Positions 9,057-19,246 of a stretch of DNA of 64,000 nucleotides are shown piece after piece (positions within the stretch are counted from its first letter, which is position 1; each line of letters starts with the position of its first letter). The notes under the pieces are model-generated. The model made no database searches, had not been told where the DNA came from, and worked only from the letters and a program-made list of their open reading frames with translations. This DNA is from Leucobacter sp. L43 (GTDB taxonomy: Bacteria > Actinomycetota > Actinomycetes > Actinomycetales > Microbacteriaceae): contig NZ_JAENJG010000001.1 in the NCBI RefSeq assembly GCF_016597785.1, positions 124,001 through 188,000 of the forward strand, in the 5' to 3' direction. A program made the position numbers and the translations under genes.

Positions 9057-10601
9057 GTGCATGCAGAACTCGTCGATCGTCTCCGCGCCGACCTCCGATC
9101 GGCGGCATTCTCCGCTGAGTCCGTGACGGCACTGCTCGGCGATTCCGCCGAGGGCGCGCGGCAGCGCGGAGTCTTCGCACCGGCTCGCCGAGCGCTCATC
9201 GGACGGGAGGGCGAGCCCCTCGCGATCCTGGTGCGCTGCTTCCTGCTCGGCGCGGGTACGACGTCGCGTGAACTCGATGTCGCGTTTCCCGAACTGCGGG
9301 CCGACGGCGCAGTGGCACTCGGTCTCGTGGGCGCCGCGTCCGATGAAGCTGCGAGCGGACCTCGGTTCGACGCTGCGCTCTCGCTCAATCCTGTGCGCGT
9401 CTCCCCGGACGAGCACTGGGTCGTGCTCTCCGATCTCGACGACCAGTTGCGGCGTGCGCCCGCGCGCAGGGATCACGTGATGGGCGTGGGCGGAGCGACG
9501 CGCTCGTTGCTCGCGCAGGCGCCGTCGGCGCGAGTCGATACCGCGCTCGATCTCGGCACGGGGTGCGGCATCGTCGCCATGCATCTCGCCCAGCACGCAG
9601 ACCGGGTCATCGCCACGGACATCTCGGAACGCGCGCTCTGGCTCGCGCGGATGAACGCCCGGTTGAACGGGGTCGACGGCCGCATCGAGTTCAGAATGGG
9701 GGATCTCTTCGCACCGGTGGAATCGGAGCGCTTCGACCTCATCCTGTCGAACCCGCCCTTCGTCATCACCCCTCGCACGGGCGACGCGCCGGTCTACGAG
9801 TATCGGGACGGCGGCCGCACCGGAGACGCCCTGGCGCAGTCCGTGATCGAGACGGCCCCAGCGTTCCTGCGACCAGGGGGGACCCTGCTCTGCCTCGCGA
9901 ACTGGGAGTCGCCGTGGGGCGCGAACGGGCTCGCCCGCGTCGCGGAGTGGGTCGGAGCGGCCGCGGTCGCCGCGGGATCGCTGAACGCCTGGGTCATCGA
10001 GCGAGACCGGGTCGATCCGGCGAGCTATGCCGAGACCTGGGTGCGCGACGGGGGCGCACGGCCGGGCGAGCCCGCGTTCGAGCAACTGCTCGGAACGTGG
10101 ATCGGTGACTTCGCTGAACGCCGCATCACCGCGGTGGGACTCGGCTCGGTGCGCGTGCAGCGCGTGTCGGGAGACGCATCCGCACCGCCGGTCGTCCACC
10201 TGGACACGGCGACCGGCGCGTTCTCAGATGCCGGAGGGCTCGGCGACGCACTGCAACGAGCATTCGAGGTGAGCGCCGCCACGGCGCGCGCGTCCTCCGA
10301 TGCTGTGCTGGAGACGAGATGGATGCTCGATGGGTCCGTGGCGGAGATCCGCGAGCACCAGCCGGGGGAGGAGTCGCCGCGTCGCATCACTCTGGAGACC
10401 GCGCGCCCGATCGCGCGCCGAGTCGCGGCGGATACCCTGCTCGCCGCAGCTCTCGGGGCCTGCGACGGCGAACTCTCGCTGCGGCAGATCGCCGACGCTC
10501 TCGCGACCCTGCTCGACGTCGACGCCGCCGCCGCGCAGGAGGCCCTCGTGACCGGGGTGCGAGAGCTGGTCTGGTTCGGCATGCTCGCTCCGGGCGCGTG
10601 A
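9057..10601 (+). CDS. Class I SAM-dependent methyltransferase, RsmC/HemK-like core
   Basis: A 514-residue protein with a methyltransferase core in the middle: motif I LDLGTGCGIVAMHL (about 163-176), the acidic strand end (ATDIS) and the catalytic-type motif LSNPPFV (about 230-236). NPPF is typical of enzymes that methylate N or amide groups in RNA, DNA or protein release factors. Flanks of about 150 N-terminal and 230 C-terminal residues are not part of the core; the C-terminal part has winged-helix-like features. Such long NPPF proteins are widespread in actinobacteria. Target unknown. The GTG start has no ribosome-binding site but follows a -10 box. Confidence 0.82.
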   Translation: MHAELVDRLRADLRSAAFSAESVTALLGDSAEGARQRGVFAPARRALIGREGEPLAILVRCFLLGAGTTSRELDVAFPELRADGAVALGLVGAASDEAASGPRFDAALSLNPVRVSPDEHWVVLSDLDDQLRRAPARRDHVMGVGGATRSLLAQAPSARVDTALDLGTGCGIVAMHLAQHADRVIATDISERALWLARMNARLNGVDGRIEFRMGDLFAPVESERFDLILSNPPFVITPRTGDAPVYEYRDGGRTGDALAQSVIETAPAFLRPGGTLLCLANWESPWGANGLARVAEWVGAAAVAAGSLNAWVIERDRVDPASYAETWVRDGGARPGEPAFEQLLGTWIGDFAERRITAVGLGSVRVQRVSGDASAPPVVHLDTATGAFSDAGGLGDALQRAFEVSAATARASSDAVLETRWMLDGSVAEIREHQPGEESPRRITLETARPIARRVAADTLLAAALGACDGELSLRQIADALATLLDVDAAAAQEALVTGVRELVWFGMLAPGA

Positions 10602-10639
10602 GGCGATGGCTGCCGCGCTTCGGGGCGCGACAGCCTCAG

Positions 10640-10645
10640 TAGACT
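10640..10645 (+). promoter_or_regulatory. -10 box (TAGACT) of hisD, leaderless
   Basis: TAGACT ends 6 nt before GTG 10652 and 9 nt before ATG 10655. No ribosome-binding site is present. Confidence 0.55.
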
Positions 10646-10651
10646 GGTCGG

Positions 10652-11974
10652 GTGATGCGAACGATCGATCTCCGGGGCCGCGCGCTCTCCCGTGATGAAC
10701 TGCTCAAGCTGGTGCCGCGCGCATCGGTGAGCGCCGAGATCGCGGTCGAGCGAGTCCGCCCGCTCGTCGCCGACGTCGCCGCACGCGGCGAAGCGGCGCT
10801 GCGCGACCAGGCGCGCGAATTCGACCGTGTCGACGGACATCTGCTCCGCGTTCCGAGCGAGAGCATCGCCGACGCGCTGCGCAACTGCCCTCCGGCGGTC
10901 GAAGCGGCGCTGCGCGAACTGATCGAACGGCTGCGTCTCGGCTCCTCGGCCCAGGTGCCCGAGGAGCAGGTGACCCGGTTCGCAGATGGCGCTGTCATCC
11001 GTCAGCGGTGGCAACCGGTCAGCCGCGTCGGCCTCTACGCCCCGGGCGGCAAGGCGGCGTACCCGTCGTCCGTGGTGATGAACGCGATCGCCGCGCAGAC
11101 CGCCGGGGTGCCGAGCCTTGCGCTCGCCTCGCCCGCTCAGGCGGACAACGCCGGCCTGCCGCATCCTGCGGTGCTGTGGGCTGCCGCCCTCTGCGGAATC
11201 GAGGAGGTCTACGCCATCGGCGGGGCCGGGGCCATCGCGGCCTTCGCGCACGGCGTCCCAGCCATCGGCCTCGACGCGGTCGACGTCGTCACCGGGCCGG
11301 GAAACGTCTTCGTCGCGGCCGCCAAGCGCGTGGTGACCGGTCTCGTCGGCATCGACGCGGAGGCCGGCACGACTGAGATTCTCGTCATCGCCGACGCCTC
11401 AGCCGAAGCCGGCTTCGTCGCAGCCGACCTCATCAGTCAGGCGGAGCACGACGAAGCCGCGGCGTCCGTGCTCGTGACCGACTCCGAGGAGCTCGCGCAA
11501 CGGGTCGCCGCCGAGATCGCATCGCGCGCCGCGGCGACGCGACACGCAGGCCGGGTCGCCGAAGCGCTCTCCGGGCCGCAGTCAGGCATCGTGCTCGTCG
11601 ACGATCTTCGCGAGGCCGCTCGCGTGAGCAACGCCTACGGTCCGGAGCATCTCGAGATCCAGACGCGCGACGACGCAGCGGTGCTCGCCGAGATCACCGA
11701 TGCGGGAGCGATCTTCGTCGGCGGGTACACGCCTGTGAGCCTGGGTGATTACCTCGCGGGATCGAACCACGTGCTCCCCACCGGCGGTACCGCGCGCTTC
11801 GCGTCCGGCCTCGGCGCGCACACCTTCCTTCGACCCCAGCAGATCGTCAGCTACGACCGAGCTGCCCTCCGTGACCTGGAGGAGCCACTCCGTGCGCTCG
11901 CAGAAGCTGAGGGTCTTCCCGCACATGCCGACGCCGTCAGCGCGCGTTTCGAGACCCGAAAGAAGTCCAGCTGA
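10652..11974 (+). CDS. hisD: Histidinol dehydrogenase
   Basis: Zinc enzyme that oxidises L-histidinol to L-histidine in two NAD-dependent steps, the end of histidine synthesis. The product has 440 residues and all family blocks: [45 protein letters not shown], the metal-site [14 protein letters not shown], and [17 protein letters not shown], which carries the other metal ligands. Either GTG 10652 or ATG 10655 can start; both lie just after a -10 box. The TGA overlaps the nrdR ATG by one base, so the two are co-transcribed. The rest of the his operon is not in the window. Confidence 0.95.
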   Translation: MMRTIDLRGRALSRDELLKLVPRASVSAEIAVERVRPLVADVAARGEAALRDQAREFDRVDGHLLRVPSESIADALRNCPPAVEAALRELIERLRLGSSAQVPEEQVTRFADGAVIRQRWQPVSRVGLYAPGGKAAYPSSVVMNAIAAQTAGVPSLALASPAQADNAGLPHPAVLWAAALCGIEEVYAIGGAGAIAAFAHGVPAIGLDAVDVVTGPGNVFVAAAKRVVTGLVGIDAEAGTTEILVIADASAEAGFVAADLISQAEHDEAAASVLVTDSEELAQRVAAEIASRAAATRHAGRVAEALSGPQSGIVLVDDLREAARVSNAYGPEHLEIQTRDDAAVLAEITDAGAIFVGGYTPVSLGDYLAGSNHVLPTGGTARFASGLGAHTFLRPQQIVSYDRAALRDLEEPLRALAEAEGLPAHADAVSARFETRKKSS

Positions 11975-12468
11975 TGCACTGCCCATTCTGCCGCCACCCG
12001 GATTCCCGCGTGATCGATTCGCGTACCGCCGATGACGGCCTCTCCATTCGCCGACGTCGGCAGTGCCCCGAATGCGGTCGTCGATTCACGACCACCGAAA
12101 CCGCCAGCCTGACCGTGATCAAGCGCTCCGGTGTTGTCGAGCCGTTCAGTCGCGAGAAGGTGATGAGCGGCGTGCGCAAGGCGTGCCAGGGGCGCCCCGT
12201 CACCGAGGCGGATCTCGCGGTGCTCGCCCAACAGGTCGAGGAGTCCGTGCGCTCGAGCGGTATCGCGCAGTTCGACGCGAACGAGATCGGCCTGGCGATC
12301 CTGCCCCACCTGCGCAAACTCGACGAGGTCGCGTATCTGCGCTTCGCCAGTGTCTATCAAGCGTTCGAATCGCTCGCCGACTTCGACGCCGCGATCGAAG
12401 AGCTCCGCACCCGCCCGAGCGGATCGGCCGTGCGCGGCCAGCGCTCCGAACCACACGAGGGGGAGTGA
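11974..12468 (+). CDS. nrdR: Transcriptional repressor NrdR
   Basis: NrdR senses ATP/dATP and represses ribonucleotide reductase genes at NrdR boxes. The product has 164 residues. A zinc ribbon with Cys3, Cys6, Cys31 and Cys34 is followed by an ATP-cone domain (about 49-139) containing [16 protein letters not shown]. The start overlaps the hisD stop (TGATG), and pyrD follows 5 nt later, so hisD-nrdR-pyrD is likely one transcript. No nrd genes are in the window. Confidence 0.96.
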   Translation: MHCPFCRHPDSRVIDSRTADDGLSIRRRRQCPECGRRFTTTETASLTVIKRSGVVEPFSREKVMSGVRKACQGRPVTEADLAVLAQQVEESVRSSGIAQFDANEIGLAILPHLRKLDEVAYLRFASVYQAFESLADFDAAIEELRTRPSGSAVRGQRSEPHEGE

Positions 12469-12473
12469 CCGCG

Positions 12474-13535
12474 ATGCGCTGGTACCCGATTCTCTTCAAG
12501 ACCGTGCTGAGCCGAATGGACCCCGAGGTAGCCCACCACTGGGCGTTCCGCGTGATCCAGGCAGCGCCGATCGCCGGCGGTCTCATTCGCCGGCTCTGCG
12601 GTCCGGACCCCGCGCTGCGCGTGCGCGCACTCGGAACGACATTTCCGAGTCCTTTCGGGATCGCGGCCGGGTTCGATAAGAACGCGACGGCGATCGACGG
12701 CCTCGGACTGCTCGGATTCGGGCACGTCGAGGTCGGCACGCTGACGCGACATGCCCAGGACGGAAATCCGAAGCCGCGCATGTTCCGGCTGGTCGGCGAT
12801 CGTGGCCTCGTGAACCGCATGGGATTCAACAACGGGGGTGCTGCTGCCGCGGTTCCCCGCGTCGAGCGTGCGCGCATGCGACGTCGACGCCCCATCATCG
12901 GTGTGAACATCGGAAAGAGCCGGGTCACCGAAGTCGAGGACGCGGTCGCCGACTACGTATGGAGCGCGCAGCGTCTCGCTCCCGTCGCCGACTATCTCGC
13001 GATCAACGTGAGTTCTCCGAACACGCCCGGGCTCCGCGGCCTGCAGGAGCTCGATCTGCTCGAACCGCTGCTGAGCGCGGTGCGCGACGCCGCAGGCAGC
13101 ACCCCGTTGCTCGTGAAGATCGCTCCCGACATGGAGGACGAGCAGATCGACGGCATCGTCGCGCTCGCACGGCGGCTGGGTCTCGACGGCATCATCGCGA
13201 CGAACACGACGGTGTCGCGAGACGGCCTGCAGGCGTCAGCGGCTGAGATCGATCGGATCGGTGCAGGCGGGCTCTCGGGCGAGCCGCTCCGAGACCGTTC
13301 GCTCGAGGTACTGCGCCGCATCCGGGCGGTCGAGCCCGATCCGGGCTTCTGCGTCATCGCCGTCGGAGGCGTCGAGAGCGCCTTCGACGTGCTCGAACGG
13401 CTGCGTGCCGGCGCAACCCTGGTGCAGGGGTACACCGCGTTCCTCTATACCGGCCCGATGTGGGCGCGCAGCATCAATCGCGGGTTGGAGCGCGCCGGAT
13501 TCCGGGGGAGCGGCGCACCCGCCGACACCCACTAG
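12474..13535 (+). CDS. pyrD: Dihydroorotate dehydrogenase, class 2 (quinone)
   Basis: Membrane-associated FMN enzyme that oxidises dihydroorotate to orotate in pyrimidine synthesis and passes electrons to quinone. The product has 353 residues with the class 2 N-terminal helical extension (MRWYPILFKTVLSRMDPEVAHH), FGIAAGFDKNA, HVEVGTLT, RLVNRMGFNN-type and INVSSPNTPGLR (catalytic Ser) blocks, IATNTTVSR, and the phosphate-binding GGLSGEPL and IAVGGV. The start ATG at 12474 has GGGAG at 12461-12465; the open frame upstream belongs to nrdR. Its TAG stop and the stop of the convergent DUF3043 gene share one CTAG. Confidence 0.95.
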   Translation: MRWYPILFKTVLSRMDPEVAHHWAFRVIQAAPIAGGLIRRLCGPDPALRVRALGTTFPSPFGIAAGFDKNATAIDGLGLLGFGHVEVGTLTRHAQDGNPKPRMFRLVGDRGLVNRMGFNNGGAAAAVPRVERARMRRRRPIIGVNIGKSRVTEVEDAVADYVWSAQRLAPVADYLAINVSSPNTPGLRGLQELDLLEPLLSAVRDAAGSTPLLVKIAPDMEDEQIDGIVALARRLGLDGIIATNTTVSRDGLQASAAEIDRIGAGGLSGEPLRDRSLEVLRRIRAVEPDPGFCVIAVGGVESAFDVLERLRAGATLVQGYTAFLYTGPMWARSINRGLERAGFRGSGAPADTH

Positions 13536-14101
13536 CTGGGGAACGCTCCGCGCTTCACCACGGCCTTCGGAGCGCGGAGCGGGCGGAACTGGAAGGCGCG
13601 CATCGCCGCGTACCACCGGAACCCCGGCTGCACGCGATCCTCGCCGAACTTCTCCGACAGCTTGCGCTTGAGACGCATCCCCAGGAAGACCGCGTCGAGC
13701 ACGGCGAGACCAACGAACGCCCAGATCACGAACAGGCTGATGACCTGCACGGTGCCGGGGATGAAGGTCATGACGAGCACGACGAGCATCATCGGGATCA
13801 GCATCTCGCCGACGTTCCAGCGGGCATCGACGTAGTCGCGCACGAACCGGCGCTGCGGCCCGCGATCGCGCGGTCCCAGGAACCGCTCATCGCCCTGCAT
13901 CATGCCCACGCGGGCGCGCTCGCGCAGCTCTGCCTGCTGACGGCGCTGCTCCTTCATCGCGGCTTTATCGCGCGATCCGACGATCGGACGGGCGTTCGCG
14001 GCCTCCGCCTGCTTGCGCGACGGCGTCGGGCGTCCTTTTCCGACGACGGCTTCACTGCCGTCCGTTGCACCCTGCTCGTTCGCAGCGCCCTTCTGAGCCA
14101 C
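13532..14101 (-). CDS. DUF3043 family membrane protein
   Basis: A 189-residue actinobacterial protein of unknown function. The N-terminal ~85 residues are charged and low in complexity (KGRPTPSRKQAEAAN, AAMKEQRRQQAEL). Then come the conserved VRDYVDARWNVGE segment, two hydrophobic helices (about 101-125 and 128-145), and a basic C-terminal tail that continues in the cytoplasm. GTG start with GGAGG six nt upstream. A candidate -10 (TACGCT) lies at 14164-14169 on this strand. Identified from its characteristic DUF3043 core. Confidence 0.85.
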   Translation of the reverse strand: MAQKGAANEQGATDGSEAVVGKGRPTPSRKQAEAANARPIVGSRDKAAMKEQRRQQAELRERARVGMMQGDERFLGPRDRGPQRRFVRDYVDARWNVGEMLIPMMLVVLVMTFIPGTVQVISLFVIWAFVGLAVLDAVFLGMRLKRKLSEKFGEDRVQPGFRWYAAMRAFQFRPLRAPKAVVKRGAFPS

Positions 14102-14202
14102 GCAGATCCTCCCGTTCCGGGCGCTGTGCGCGCCGCCTCTCCCGGCGTTCGCCGAAGACTTCTAGCGTACCGCGACTTGGTCGCCCCGCCGCGCCCGGGC
14201 GG

Positions 14203-14208
14203 TAGACT
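14203..14208 (+). promoter_or_regulatory. -10 box (TAGACT) upstream of the A-type Fe-S carrier
   Basis: TAGACT lies about 39 nt before the ATG at 14247, leaving a short leader that carries the ribosome-binding site. It faces the DUF3043 promoter on the other strand. Confidence 0.45.
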
Positions 14209-14246
14209 GGAAGCAGAACGATCACGACGTGAGCAAGGAGTTAGGC

Positions 14247-14624
14247 ATGAGCACCGACACGATCGCACCAGAGGGCGCTTCCATCACCGCAGAGCCTGCG
14301 CACGGGGTGCAGCTGAGCGCTGATGCGCGCGACAAGGTTCGCAGCCTGCTCGCCCAGGAGGGGAGGGACGACCTCCGCCTCCGCATCGCGGTGCAGCCCG
14401 GCGGCTGCTCCGGATTGATCTACCAGCTCTTCTTCGACGAACGCGAGCTCGAGAATGACGCCGTGGTCGATTTCGACGGCGTCGGAGTCGTCGTCGACAT
14501 GATGAGCATCCCCTACTTGAACGGGGCGACCATCGACTTCGAGGACACGATCCAGAAGCAGGGATTCACGATCGATAATCCGAACGCGCAGGGGAGCTGC
14601 GCCTGCGGCGACAGCTTCAGCTGA
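14247..14624 (+). CDS. erpA: A-type iron-sulfur cluster carrier / insertion protein (HesB/IscA/ErpA family)
   Basis: A small 125-residue carrier that delivers Fe-S clusters to apo-proteins. The three conserved cysteines are Cys54 (GGCSG) and Cys118/Cys120 (SCACGDSFS), in the correct HesB pattern. The start ATG at 14247 has AAGGAG six nt upstream; an upstream GTG at 14229 gives six more residues but lacks a site. Placed directly before ctaC, as is common in Micrococcales, so it may serve the cytochrome bcc Rieske protein and other Fe-S enzymes. The symbol is by family; it could equally be named iscA-like. Confidence 0.88.
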   Translation: MSTDTIAPEGASITAEPAHGVQLSADARDKVRSLLAQEGRDDLRLRIAVQPGGCSGLIYQLFFDERELENDAVVDFDGVGVVVDMMSIPYLNGATIDFEDTIQKQGFTIDNPNAQGSCACGDSFS

Positions 14625-14767
14625 CCGCGCAGCGGGATGCATCGGTGACCGAAAATGACGACACCCCTCGGTGGTTCGGGGAACCGTCTCGTTCGCGCTA
14701 AGCTGTCAGGGAGTCATCAGCTTCGTTCGCATGCGTGCGGCGAAACAACGTTTTCGAAAGGTATGCG

Positions 14768-15634
14768 GTGCGTTCCAATCGTCGAATGAAATGGGTCGCA
14801 GCCCCGGTGGCGCTCTCCGCAGCGCTGGTCCTGGCTGGCTGTACCCCCGAGCAGCAGCGAGGCTTCCTCCCCGCTGGCTCCGAAGGGGCAACGAACCTCA
14901 CTGATGGAGTGACTGGCCTCTGGGTCACCTCCTGGATCGTCCTGCTCGCGGTTGGTGTGATCACGTGGGGATTGATCATCTGGGCGACCATCGCCTACCG
15001 TCGCCGCAAGGGCCAGACGGGGCTTCCCGTTCAGCTTCGGTACAACATGCCGATCGAGACGTTCTTCACCGTCGTGCCCGTGATCCTCGTCATCGGCTTC
15101 TTCGCGTTCACCGCGCAGGAGCAGAGCAAGATCGAGGCTCGCTACGACAACCCCGAGAACGTTGTCGAGGTGCTCGGCAAGCGCTGGTCGTGGGACTTCA
15201 ACTACGTCGACGATGACGTCTTCTTCCAGGGCATCCAGGTGCAGACCGACGGTGACGGCGAGGCCGAGGCGGAAACGATGCCCGTGCTCTACCTCCCCGT
15301 CGACAAGACCACGGAGATCCGGCTCGAGACCCGCGACGTCATCCACTCCTTCTGGGTGGTCGAGTTCCTGTACAAGAAGGACATGATCCCCGGCCAGACG
15401 AACTACATGAGCTTCACCCCGACCAAGACGGGAACGTTCATGGGCAAGTGCGCCGAGCTGTGCGGCGAGTACCACTCCATGATGCTGTTCCAGGTCAAGG
15501 TCGTCGAGCAGGACGAGTACGACGCGTACATCGAGACGCTCCGCGAGGCCGGCAACACCGGTCAGGTGACCGAGGAGTACAACCCGAACCAGGATCACTT
15601 CGAAGGTGACCAGGCCAAGGCTCAGAACGAGTAA
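14768..15634 (+). CDS. ctaC: Cytochrome c oxidase subunit II (lipoprotein)
   Basis: Subunit II of the aa3 oxidase accepts electrons at its binuclear CuA centre. The product has 288 residues. The lipoprotein signal ends at LVLAGC, with Cys25 as the lipidated residue. Two membrane helices follow (about 46-68 and 90-110), then an exported cupredoxin domain with CuA ligands: the His in VIHSFWV and [12 protein letters not shown]. The GTG at 14768 has AAAGG 6 nt upstream; a more distal GTG (14735) lacks one. A possible -10 is TAAGCT at 14699-14704. First gene of ctaC-ctaD-ctaF. Confidence 0.96.
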   Translation: MRSNRRMKWVAAPVALSAALVLAGCTPEQQRGFLPAGSEGATNLTDGVTGLWVTSWIVLLAVGVITWGLIIWATIAYRRRKGQTGLPVQLRYNMPIETFFTVVPVILVIGFFAFTAQEQSKIEARYDNPENVVEVLGKRWSWDFNYVDDDVFFQGIQVQTDGDGEAEAETMPVLYLPVDKTTEIRLETRDVIHSFWVVEFLYKKDMIPGQTNYMSFTPTKTGTFMGKCAELCGEYHSMMLFQVKVVEQDEYDAYIETLREAGNTGQVTEEYNPNQDHFEGDQAKAQNE

Positions 15635-15651
15635 CGAGGGATAGCAAGAAG

Positions 15652-17295
15652 ATGAAGAAGGGCAATGTCATTGTCTCGTGGGTGACGTCCACGGATCACA
15701 AGGTGATCGGATACATGTATCTGATCAGCTCCTTCGTATGGTTCCTGGTCGGCGGCCTCATGGCCCTCGTGATCCGTGCGCAGCTGTTCGCCCCCGGGCT
15801 CGAGGTCGTGGCCACCAAGGAGCAGTACAACCAGCTGTTCACCATGCACGGCACGATCATGCTGCTCATGTTCGCGACACCGCTGTTCGCAGGGTTCGCC
15901 AACGTGATCATGCCGCTGCAGATCGGTGCTCCCGATGTCGCGTTCCCGCGGCTCAACGCTTTCGCCTTCTGGCTGTACACCTTCGGGTCCCTCATCGCCG
16001 TCGGCGGATTCCTGACGCCCCAGGGCGCTGCGTCGTTCGGCTGGTTCGCGTACGCTCCGCTCTCCGATATGACGTACTCCCCGGGTGTCGGCGGAAACCT
16101 CTGGGTGCTCGGTCTTGCCTTCTCCGGCTTCGGCACGATCATGGGCGGCGTGAACTTCATCACGACGATCATCACGATGCGCGCTCCGGGCATGACGATG
16201 TGGCGCATGTCGGTGTTCACCTGGAACACGCTCATCACCTCGATCTTGGTGCTCCTCGTCTTCCCGGTGCTCGCTGCTGCGCTCTTCGGCCTCGCCGCCG
16301 ACCGCATCTTCGGAGCTCAGATCTACAACGGAGAAGGCGGAGCCATTCTCTGGCAGCACCTCTTCTGGTTCTTCGGGCACCCCGAGGTGTACATCATCGC
16401 GCTCCCGTTCTTCGGGATCGTGTCGGAGATCTTCCCGGTGTTCAGCCGCAAACCGATCTTCGGGTACAAGACGCTGATCTACGCGACCATCGCGATCGCG
16501 GCTCTGTCGATGACCGTATGGGCGCACCACATGTACGTGACCGGCTCCGTGCTGCTGCCGTTCTTCGCACTGATGACGATGTTGATCGCGGTCCCGACCG
16601 GCGTGAAAATCTTCAACTGGCTCGGCACGATGTGGCGCGGCTCGATCACGTTCGAGACTCCGATGCTCTGGTCGCTCGGCTTCCTCGTGACCTTTATCTT
16701 CGGCGGCCTCACCGGCGTGATCCTGGCGTCGCCCGCACTCGACTTCCACCTCTCCGACACGTACTTCGTGGTGGCGCACTTCCACTACGTGGTCTTCGGC
16801 ACGGTCGTCTTCGCGATGTTCGCCGGATTCTACTTCTGGTGGCCGAAGTGGACCGGCAAGATGCTCGACGAGCGTCTCGGCAAGATCCACTTCTGGGTGC
16901 TCTTCATCGGCTTCCACACCACGTTCCTGGTGCAGCACTGGCTCGGCGTCATGGCAATGCCCCGCCGCTACTACACCTACCTGCCGTCGGACGGCGTGAC
17001 GTGGGGCAACCAGCTCTCCACGGTCGGCGCGATGATTCTCGGCGCATCGATGATCCCCTTCCTGTTGAACGTCTACCTCACGGCGCGACGCGCGCCCAAG
17101 GTAACCGTCGACGATCCGTGGGGCTACGGTCGGTCGCTCGAGTGGGCGACGTCCTGCCCGCCGCCGCGACACAACTTCACGTCGATCCCGCGCATTCGTT
17201 CCGAGTCTCCTGCCTTCGATCTCAACCACCCCGAGATCAGCGGCGTGGAACAACCGGTACGGCAAACCGAGCGCGAGCTCGCTGAAAAGCAGTGA
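15652..17295 (+). CDS. ctaD: Cytochrome c oxidase subunit I
   Basis: The catalytic subunit of the aa3 oxidase, binding heme a, heme a3 and CuB in 12 membrane helices. The product has 547 residues. Heme ligands are in FTMHGTIML and [10 protein letters not shown]; CuB ligands are in [10 protein letters not shown] and in WAHHMY. A polar C-terminal tail (about 495-547) is usual in actinobacteria. It starts 17 nt after ctaC with GAGGGA upstream, and ctaF follows after 18 nt. Confidence 0.98.
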   Translation: MKKGNVIVSWVTSTDHKVIGYMYLISSFVWFLVGGLMALVIRAQLFAPGLEVVATKEQYNQLFTMHGTIMLLMFATPLFAGFANVIMPLQIGAPDVAFPRLNAFAFWLYTFGSLIAVGGFLTPQGAASFGWFAYAPLSDMTYSPGVGGNLWVLGLAFSGFGTIMGGVNFITTIITMRAPGMTMWRMSVFTWNTLITSILVLLVFPVLAAALFGLAADRIFGAQIYNGEGGAILWQHLFWFFGHPEVYIIALPFFGIVSEIFPVFSRKPIFGYKTLIYATIAIAALSMTVWAHHMYVTGSVLLPFFALMTMLIAVPTGVKIFNWLGTMWRGSITFETPMLWSLGFLVTFIFGGLTGVILASPALDFHLSDTYFVVAHFHYVVFGTVVFAMFAGFYFWWPKWTGKMLDERLGKIHFWVLFIGFHTTFLVQHWLGVMAMPRRYYTYLPSDGVTWGNQLSTVGAMILGASMIPFLLNVYLTARRAPKVTVDDPWGYGRSLEWATSCPPPRHNFTSIPRIRSESPAFDLNHPEISGVEQPVRQTERELAEKQ

Positions 17296-17313
17296 GCTGA
17301 GGAGTAACGAGTT

Positions 17314-17736
17314 ATGAAATCCAATATCGTCATCTTCTGGATTTTGACGGTCTACCTGGTCGTTCTGGCCACGGTGTACACCGTGTGGAACATGCTGGCG
17401 CACGGCTACCCGGAGTGGGCGGGGTCGACCGCGATCCTCCTGTCGGGTGGGCTGACGGGCTTCATCGCGTCCTATCTGATGCTCGTTCAGCGCAAGCAGG
17501 GCGGTGTGCTGGTGGAAGACCGCGACGATTCCGACATCGACGACGGGGGTCCGGAGCTCGGCGAGTTCAGCCCCTGGAGCTGGTGGCCCATCGTGCTGGC
17601 GTTCGGAGCCGCAATGGTGATTCTCGGCCTGTGCGTCGGCTTCAACTTCTGGCTCTCCTTCCTGTCGCTGCCGATCGTGCTCGTCGCGGTCGTCGGATGG
17701 GTGTACGAGTACTACCGCGGCAACTTCGCCCGCTAA
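17314..17736 (+). CDS. ctaF: Cytochrome c oxidase subunit IV, actinobacterial type
   Basis: A 140-residue, four-helix accessory subunit of the actinobacterial aa3 oxidase. Helices lie near 5-25, 38-58, 87-107 and 110-130; between helices 2 and 3 is an acidic cytoplasmic loop (DRDDSDIDDGGPELGEFSPWSWWP). The ending YEYYRGNFAR is typical. ATG preceded by GAGGAG. Last structural gene of the ctaCDF cluster; the GNAT gene begins 12 nt downstream and is probably on the same transcript. Confidence 0.93.
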   Translation: MKSNIVIFWILTVYLVVLATVYTVWNMLAHGYPEWAGSTAILLSGGLTGFIASYLMLVQRKQGGVLVEDRDDSDIDDGGPELGEFSPWSWWPIVLAFGAAMVILGLCVGFNFWLSFLSLPIVLVAVVGWVYEYYRGNFAR

Positions 17737-17748
17737 GGACGGTTCGGT

Positions 17749-18192
17749 GTGAGCATCATCATTCGGCGGGGTCGAAGCGACGACGACACGGCAGTCTTCG
17801 GACTCGCGCGCCAGTTCACGACTGGCCGCGAACCGATCGGACGTGACGAGTTCTCGGTCGCCTACGACAACGTGCTGCGGCACCGCGATCAAGAGGCGAA
17901 CGTGCTCTTCATCGCTGAACTCGACGACACGGTCGTCGGTTACTCGCTGATGACGGTCTCTCGCCTGCTGCATGCACCCGGACTGACCGCGCACCTCCAA
18001 GAGATCGTCGTCGACGAGGGCGCGCGAGGCCACGGCGTCGGTGATCGCCTGATGCAGGCGAACGAGCACTATTGCATGGGTCGTGGCGTGCGACAGCTGT
18101 CCGCCTCCACCGCCCGTTTCGGCTCGTTCTACAACCATCGTGGTTTTGAAGCGGTGGGCGAGCACTACCGCAAGATTCTCGAACTCGGGTAA
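17749..18192 (+). CDS. GNAT family N-acetyltransferase
   Basis: A 147-residue single-domain GNAT protein. The acetyl-CoA pyrophosphate-binding motif is RGHGVG, after the strand LQEIVVDEGA, and the C-terminal FYNHRGFEAVGEHYRKIL strand is typical of small amine acetyltransferases. GTG start, 12 nt after ctaF; a TetR gene begins 2 nt after its stop. Substrate cannot be read from sequence. Confidence 0.85.
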   Translation: MSIIIRRGRSDDDTAVFGLARQFTTGREPIGRDEFSVAYDNVLRHRDQEANVLFIAELDDTVVGYSLMTVSRLLHAPGLTAHLQEIVVDEGARGHGVGDRLMQANEHYCMGRGVRQLSASTARFGSFYNHRGFEAVGEHYRKILELG

Positions 18193-18194
18193 TC

Positions 18195-18665
18195 GTGAAC
18201 CAACGTCGTGCTCGGAGAAAGCCCGGCGAGAACCGCGAACGCCTGATTGAGGCCGGACTCACCGAGTTCGGCCTCTTCGGCTTTCACGGGGCCTCGACCG
18301 CTGCCATTGCAGCACGAGCGGGAGTTCCGCAGCCACACGTCTACGCGAACTTTCCCAACAAACATGCGCTCTTCGTCGAGACCTGCGCCGCCGCCGCACA
18401 CATCGTGCGTACGCACCCAGATGACTCTGCGGCGACCGACCAACTGCAACTGCACGGCAGCGAGCCTCTCACCTCCGGAGACTTTCGCACGAGCGCACAG
18501 CGCGCCGTGCTGCAGGCGATCTCTGCTGTAGCCATCCCCGAACTCCGGGACGATCTGCTGTCTCTTCTCGTGCCGCTACGCAATGGGCTCGGCATGGAAC
18601 GATTCGTGCGCGACTACGGCCTCGCAAGCACTTCCCTCATCGATCATGCGCTGACCCTGCGCTGA
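18195..18665 (+). CDS. TetR family transcriptional regulator, short C-terminus
   Basis: A 156-residue regulator. Residues about 10-55 form the TetR DNA-binding domain (REALIEAGLTEFG-type helix 1, then STAAIAARAGVPQPHVYANFPNK). The ligand/dimer part is about 30-40 residues shorter than usual. GTG start two nt after the GNAT stop, so probably co-expressed with it. No operator could be assigned, but the palindromic repeats in the next 613 nt are candidates. Confidence 0.85.
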   Translation: MNQRRARRKPGENRERLIEAGLTEFGLFGFHGASTAAIAARAGVPQPHVYANFPNKHALFVETCAAAAHIVRTHPDDSAATDQLQLHGSEPLTSGDFRTSAQRAVLQAISAVAIPELRDDLLSLLVPLRNGLGMERFVRDYGLASTSLIDHALTLR

Positions 18666-18822
18666 CCTCCCGGCGCGACCCCATGCATCGGCACGGTCTG
18701 CGTCTTGCTCAGATCGGCCGGCGCCCCGTCGTCGGCTCCATGGTCGGCGGCTGACACCCGGGGGGGGGGGTACTCCCGGGATGCCGATGCACGACGACTC
18801 GGGTACGCACCGCCCCGACGTG

Positions 18823-18880
18823 CGCTGAGCGCGACAAGCGCCGACGGAGTCCGCTGAGCGCGGCAAGCGCCGACGGAGTC
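18823..18880 (+). repeat. 29-bp tandem duplication
   Basis: Units 18823-18851 and 18852-18880 differ at one base (GCGACAAG versus GCGGCAAG). A partial third unit (ACTGAGCGCC) follows. Confidence 0.85.
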
Positions 18881-19192
18881 TACTGAGCGCCGCTGTCGAG
18901 GCTTCGCGCCGGTCGGTGAGCGGCAGCCAGCTGAAACAGGCCGGGTGAGCGGCGGGCCGCGCCTGTCTCCCCGGGTGTGCAAGGGGTCTGGGAGGGGTGG
19001 AACTGCCCGGTGTCGGTCCGGTGTCGGTGACGCGCGTGCACTGGTCCGAGTGCCAAGCGGCGCACCGCATCGCACTCCGCAACCCACTGCCCGGTGCTGC
19101 GAGGAACTCAGGATCTTTGGAAGGTTCGTTGATGACGTCACACTTCGCCGGAGGGGGGGGCTCGCGCCTGAGCGCGCGACGGCCGGTACGAC

Positions 19193-19246
19193 GAACACAC
19201 CCCGGGTGTCGGACCAGAACTGCGGTCCAACACCCGGGGTGTGTTC
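19193..19246 (-). terminator. Very strong hairpin ending the ctaE-qcrCAB operon
   Basis: A perfect 17-bp stem (19193-19209 with 19230-19246), one C/A mismatch, then a further 5-bp stem (19211-19215 with 19224-19228) around an 8-nt loop. It starts 33 nt past the qcrB stop. There is no U-tract, as usual in high-GC actinobacteria. It could also stop transcription from the TetR side. Confidence 0.85.

Noticed and set aside
15622..18165. 847-codon minus-strand reading frame
   Set aside because: Antisense to ctaC, ctaD and ctaF; composition is Glu/His/Arg-rich, as in high-GC shadow frames.
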